NCBI GenBank assembly: GCA_030512335.1 | Contig: JAULSU010000002.1 | Span: 434,001 to 498,000 of the forward strand | Origin: Immersiella caudata | Taxonomy: Eukaryota > Ascomycota > Sordariomycetes > Sordariales > Lasiosphaeriaceae | Length of the DNA stretch: 64,000 nucleotides | Direction of reading: 5' to 3' | Shown here: piece by piece, positions 62,289 through 64,000 of the stretch | Position numbering within the stretch: position 1 is the first letter of the stretch | Layout of the letters: each line of letters starts with the position of its first letter | Notes under the pieces: generated by a model | Told to the model about the DNA's origin: nothing | Databases searched by the model: none | The model's input: only the letters and a program-made list of their open reading frames with translations | Position numbers and translations under genes: made by a program

Positions 62289-64000
62289 ATGGTCCAAGGA
62301 AACGACGCGACCAGCGACTCGGAGTGTGTGGAGACCCGGTTCCTGATTGTTGGTGCTGGCCCGGCAGGTGCATCCCTGGCGTGCTTTCTGACAACCCACG
62401 GTAAGAATTTTGAGACCTCCGAAGGCAAGATTGCTCTTTGCTCAACAAGCTGCAGGACTGAAAGGAATTATCATCAGCAGCAATCCTGGCACTGCCGACA
62501 CACCCCGCGCGCACCTCACAAACCAGGGAGCCCTAGAATGCCTTCGTGACATCGGCCTCGAGGAGGAAGCCATGCGGCTCGCGCACAAGGGCGAATGCAT
62601 GACCAACATTCGATGGTGCTCCAGCATGGCCGGCGAGGAGTACGCCAGAGTTTACGCGTTTGGCAAGGGCCCGGGCCTCAAGGGCGAGTACGAGAGCGCA
62701 AGTCCTTGCCAGCACATTGACCTCCCGCAAACGCTTCTCGAGCCAATTCTCATTCGACATGCGACCCATCGCGGCTTCGGGATTCGCTTCCACACAAAAC
62801 TGCTGAGCTTCACTGAAACTGGACCCGACGGAATGATTGTTGCCACGGTCCTTGATAAGCTCACCAACCGCGAATACAAGATCCGGACGAAATACCTCTT
62901 CGGCGCAGATGGCGCACACAGTGTCGTAGCCAAGCAGCTCGGCCTACCGCTGACGGTCAAGAATGCGGGCGGCTCCATGATCAACGTTCTGTTCAAGGCA
63001 GATCTCTCGCATCTCATGAAGGCGCGTCAGGGAAATCTGCACTGGGTGATGCAGCCCGCACGAGAGGACGAGACGCCAGATTTCGCCGTGGCGTGCATTA
63101 TGCGCATGATCAAGCCCTGGGACGAGTGGATGTGTGTCATCGTGCCTGCGATAGGATTCGATCCGCGGAATCACACTATCGCCAAAGAGCAGTACACCGC
63201 ACGCATCAGAGAGTTCATTGGCGATGATACCCCCGTCGAGAATGTTCGGGTGGACCCGCCGTGGAACGTCAACGAGATCTACGCAGAGCAGTGCTCCAAG
63301 GGTAACGTGTAAGACAGCGCGGCGCATCCATCCCGTTCTCATGAACGCTCACTGACAATCCGCTATAGGTTCTGCCTCGGCGATGCCATTCACCGTCACC
63401 CGCCCCACGCGGGTCTTGGCTCCAACACCTGCATTCAAGACGCGTACAATCTTGCGTGGAAAGTTGCCTATGTCGAACAAGGACTCGCTGGTCCCTCCCT
63501 ACTAAACACATACTCGATCGAGCGCCAGCCTGTGGGTAAAGGCATCGTGACTCGCGCCAACGATGCCTTCCGCGACAACGGTCCGACATTCGAGGCGCTG
63601 GGGCTGTTCCCGCCTGGCAACGGCCGCAAAGCGCAAGAAGAGCTCCGTAGCCCCAGCGCCGAGGGAAAGGCACGCCGTCTTCGCCTCCGCAACTCCCTAA
63701 AATGGCATATGCGCGAGTTCAACGGCCTCGGTATCGAGTTATCGCAGAGGTACGTTAGTAAGGCCGTATATCTTGGCGATGAGGAGCGTGACTTTGAGCT
63801 GGAAGGGCTAGAAGCCGCCGATCCCGTGCTGCACTACCAGCCGGCGACGTATCCCGGCCGCAGACTGCCTCACGCGTGGGTAGATTCATCAGCTCCAACC
63901 GCACCAAAGTCGACCATCGATCTGGTGGGACACGGTGCCTTTGCCTTGCTGACCGGTCACGGCGGCGATGCATGGATCGAAGCGGCGGAGAAGGTGGGGG
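62289..64000 (+). CDS. FAD-dependent phenol-hydroxylase-like monooxygenase (3' end outside window)
   Basis: Exons 62289-62400, 62456-63308 and 63369 to beyond 64000, with introns of 55 and 60 nt. The FAD-binding GxGxxG motif is near the N-terminus (FLIVGAGPAGASLACFL). The DG motif follows in YLFGADGAHSVVAKQLGLP, and the GD motif, rebuilt across intron 2, is VFCLGDAIHRHPPHAGLG with NTCIQDAYNLAWKVA. This is the class A flavoprotein monooxygenase layout of phenol 2-monooxygenase and 2,4-dichlorophenol 6-monooxygenase (TfdB) types, which hydroxylate aromatic rings using NAD(P)H and oxygen. No secretion signal is seen, so it is probably cytosolic. The C-terminal thioredoxin-like part expected for this class would lie to the right of the window. 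Aromatic catabolism or secondary metabolism are both possible. Confidence 0.85.

Noticed and set aside
1..64000. CRISPR arrays, bacterial operons, rRNA genes
   Set aside because: None seen; intron structure and gene families show a fungal nuclear genome.

Overview
The window is nuclear DNA of a filamentous ascomycete (Pezizomycotina, most likely Sordariomycetes). The evidence is: short GT-AG introns of about 50-90 nt, often with CTRAC-type branch points; Zn2Cys6 and bHLH transcription factors; HET (heterokaryon-incompatibility) proteins; STAND N-terminal and HeLo-type domains; Clr5-TPR and Pth11-like rhodopsin-domain membrane proteins; and one tRNA-Pro with an intron after anticodon-loop position 37. 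Genes lie on both strands with no operon-like order. All exon joins here were deduced by eye from splice sites, reading phase and family resemblance.

Layout. 0-5 kb: HET relic at the left edge, an F-box-like protein, the tail of a broken membrane-protein gene and a secreted DJ-1/PfpI protein. 5-11 kb: a truncated DUF302-like secreted protein, a bHLH factor and a four-exon Zn2Cys6 factor. 12-14 kb: a dead HeLo/STAND receptor gene and tRNA-Pro. 14-18 kb: a second Zn2Cys6 factor divergent from a type-B carboxylesterase. 18-22 kb: a STAND-N/ankyrin gene, possibly disrupted, and a histidine phosphatase. 22-28 kb: a HET C-terminal fragment, a rhodopsin-domain 7TM protein and a multipass membrane protein, separated by 2.3 kb of non-coding DNA with striking palindromes. 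28-38 kb: a 1371-residue protein that appears to join a STAND N-terminal domain, TPR-like repeats and a degenerate Hsp70-like domain; an F-box pseudogene; a secreted alpha/beta hydrolase; and another HET relic beside a (CCT)n microsatellite. 39-50 kb: amidase, full-length HET protein, guanine deaminase, tyrosinase pseudogene and a second full-length HET protein. 50-64 kb: gene-poor DNA with a small membrane protein, a Clr5-TPR protein, a doubtful small ORF and, at the right edge, an FAD-dependent phenol-hydroxylase-like monooxygenase that runs off the window.

Together this looks like an accessory, fast-evolving region. Genes for non-self recognition and cell-death signalling (HET, HeLo/STAND, STAND-N/ankyrin, STAND-N/Hsp70-like, F-box) sit beside stand-alone catabolic or secreted enzymes. 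About half of the recognition-type loci are broken by stops, frameshifts or deletions. Some lesions are compatible with C-to-T change (RIP-like), but that was not measured. The item most worth following up is the STAND-N/TPR/Hsp70-like protein at 28873-33283. Next are the palindrome array at 25192-25255 and the several pseudogenes whose lesions can be located to the base.
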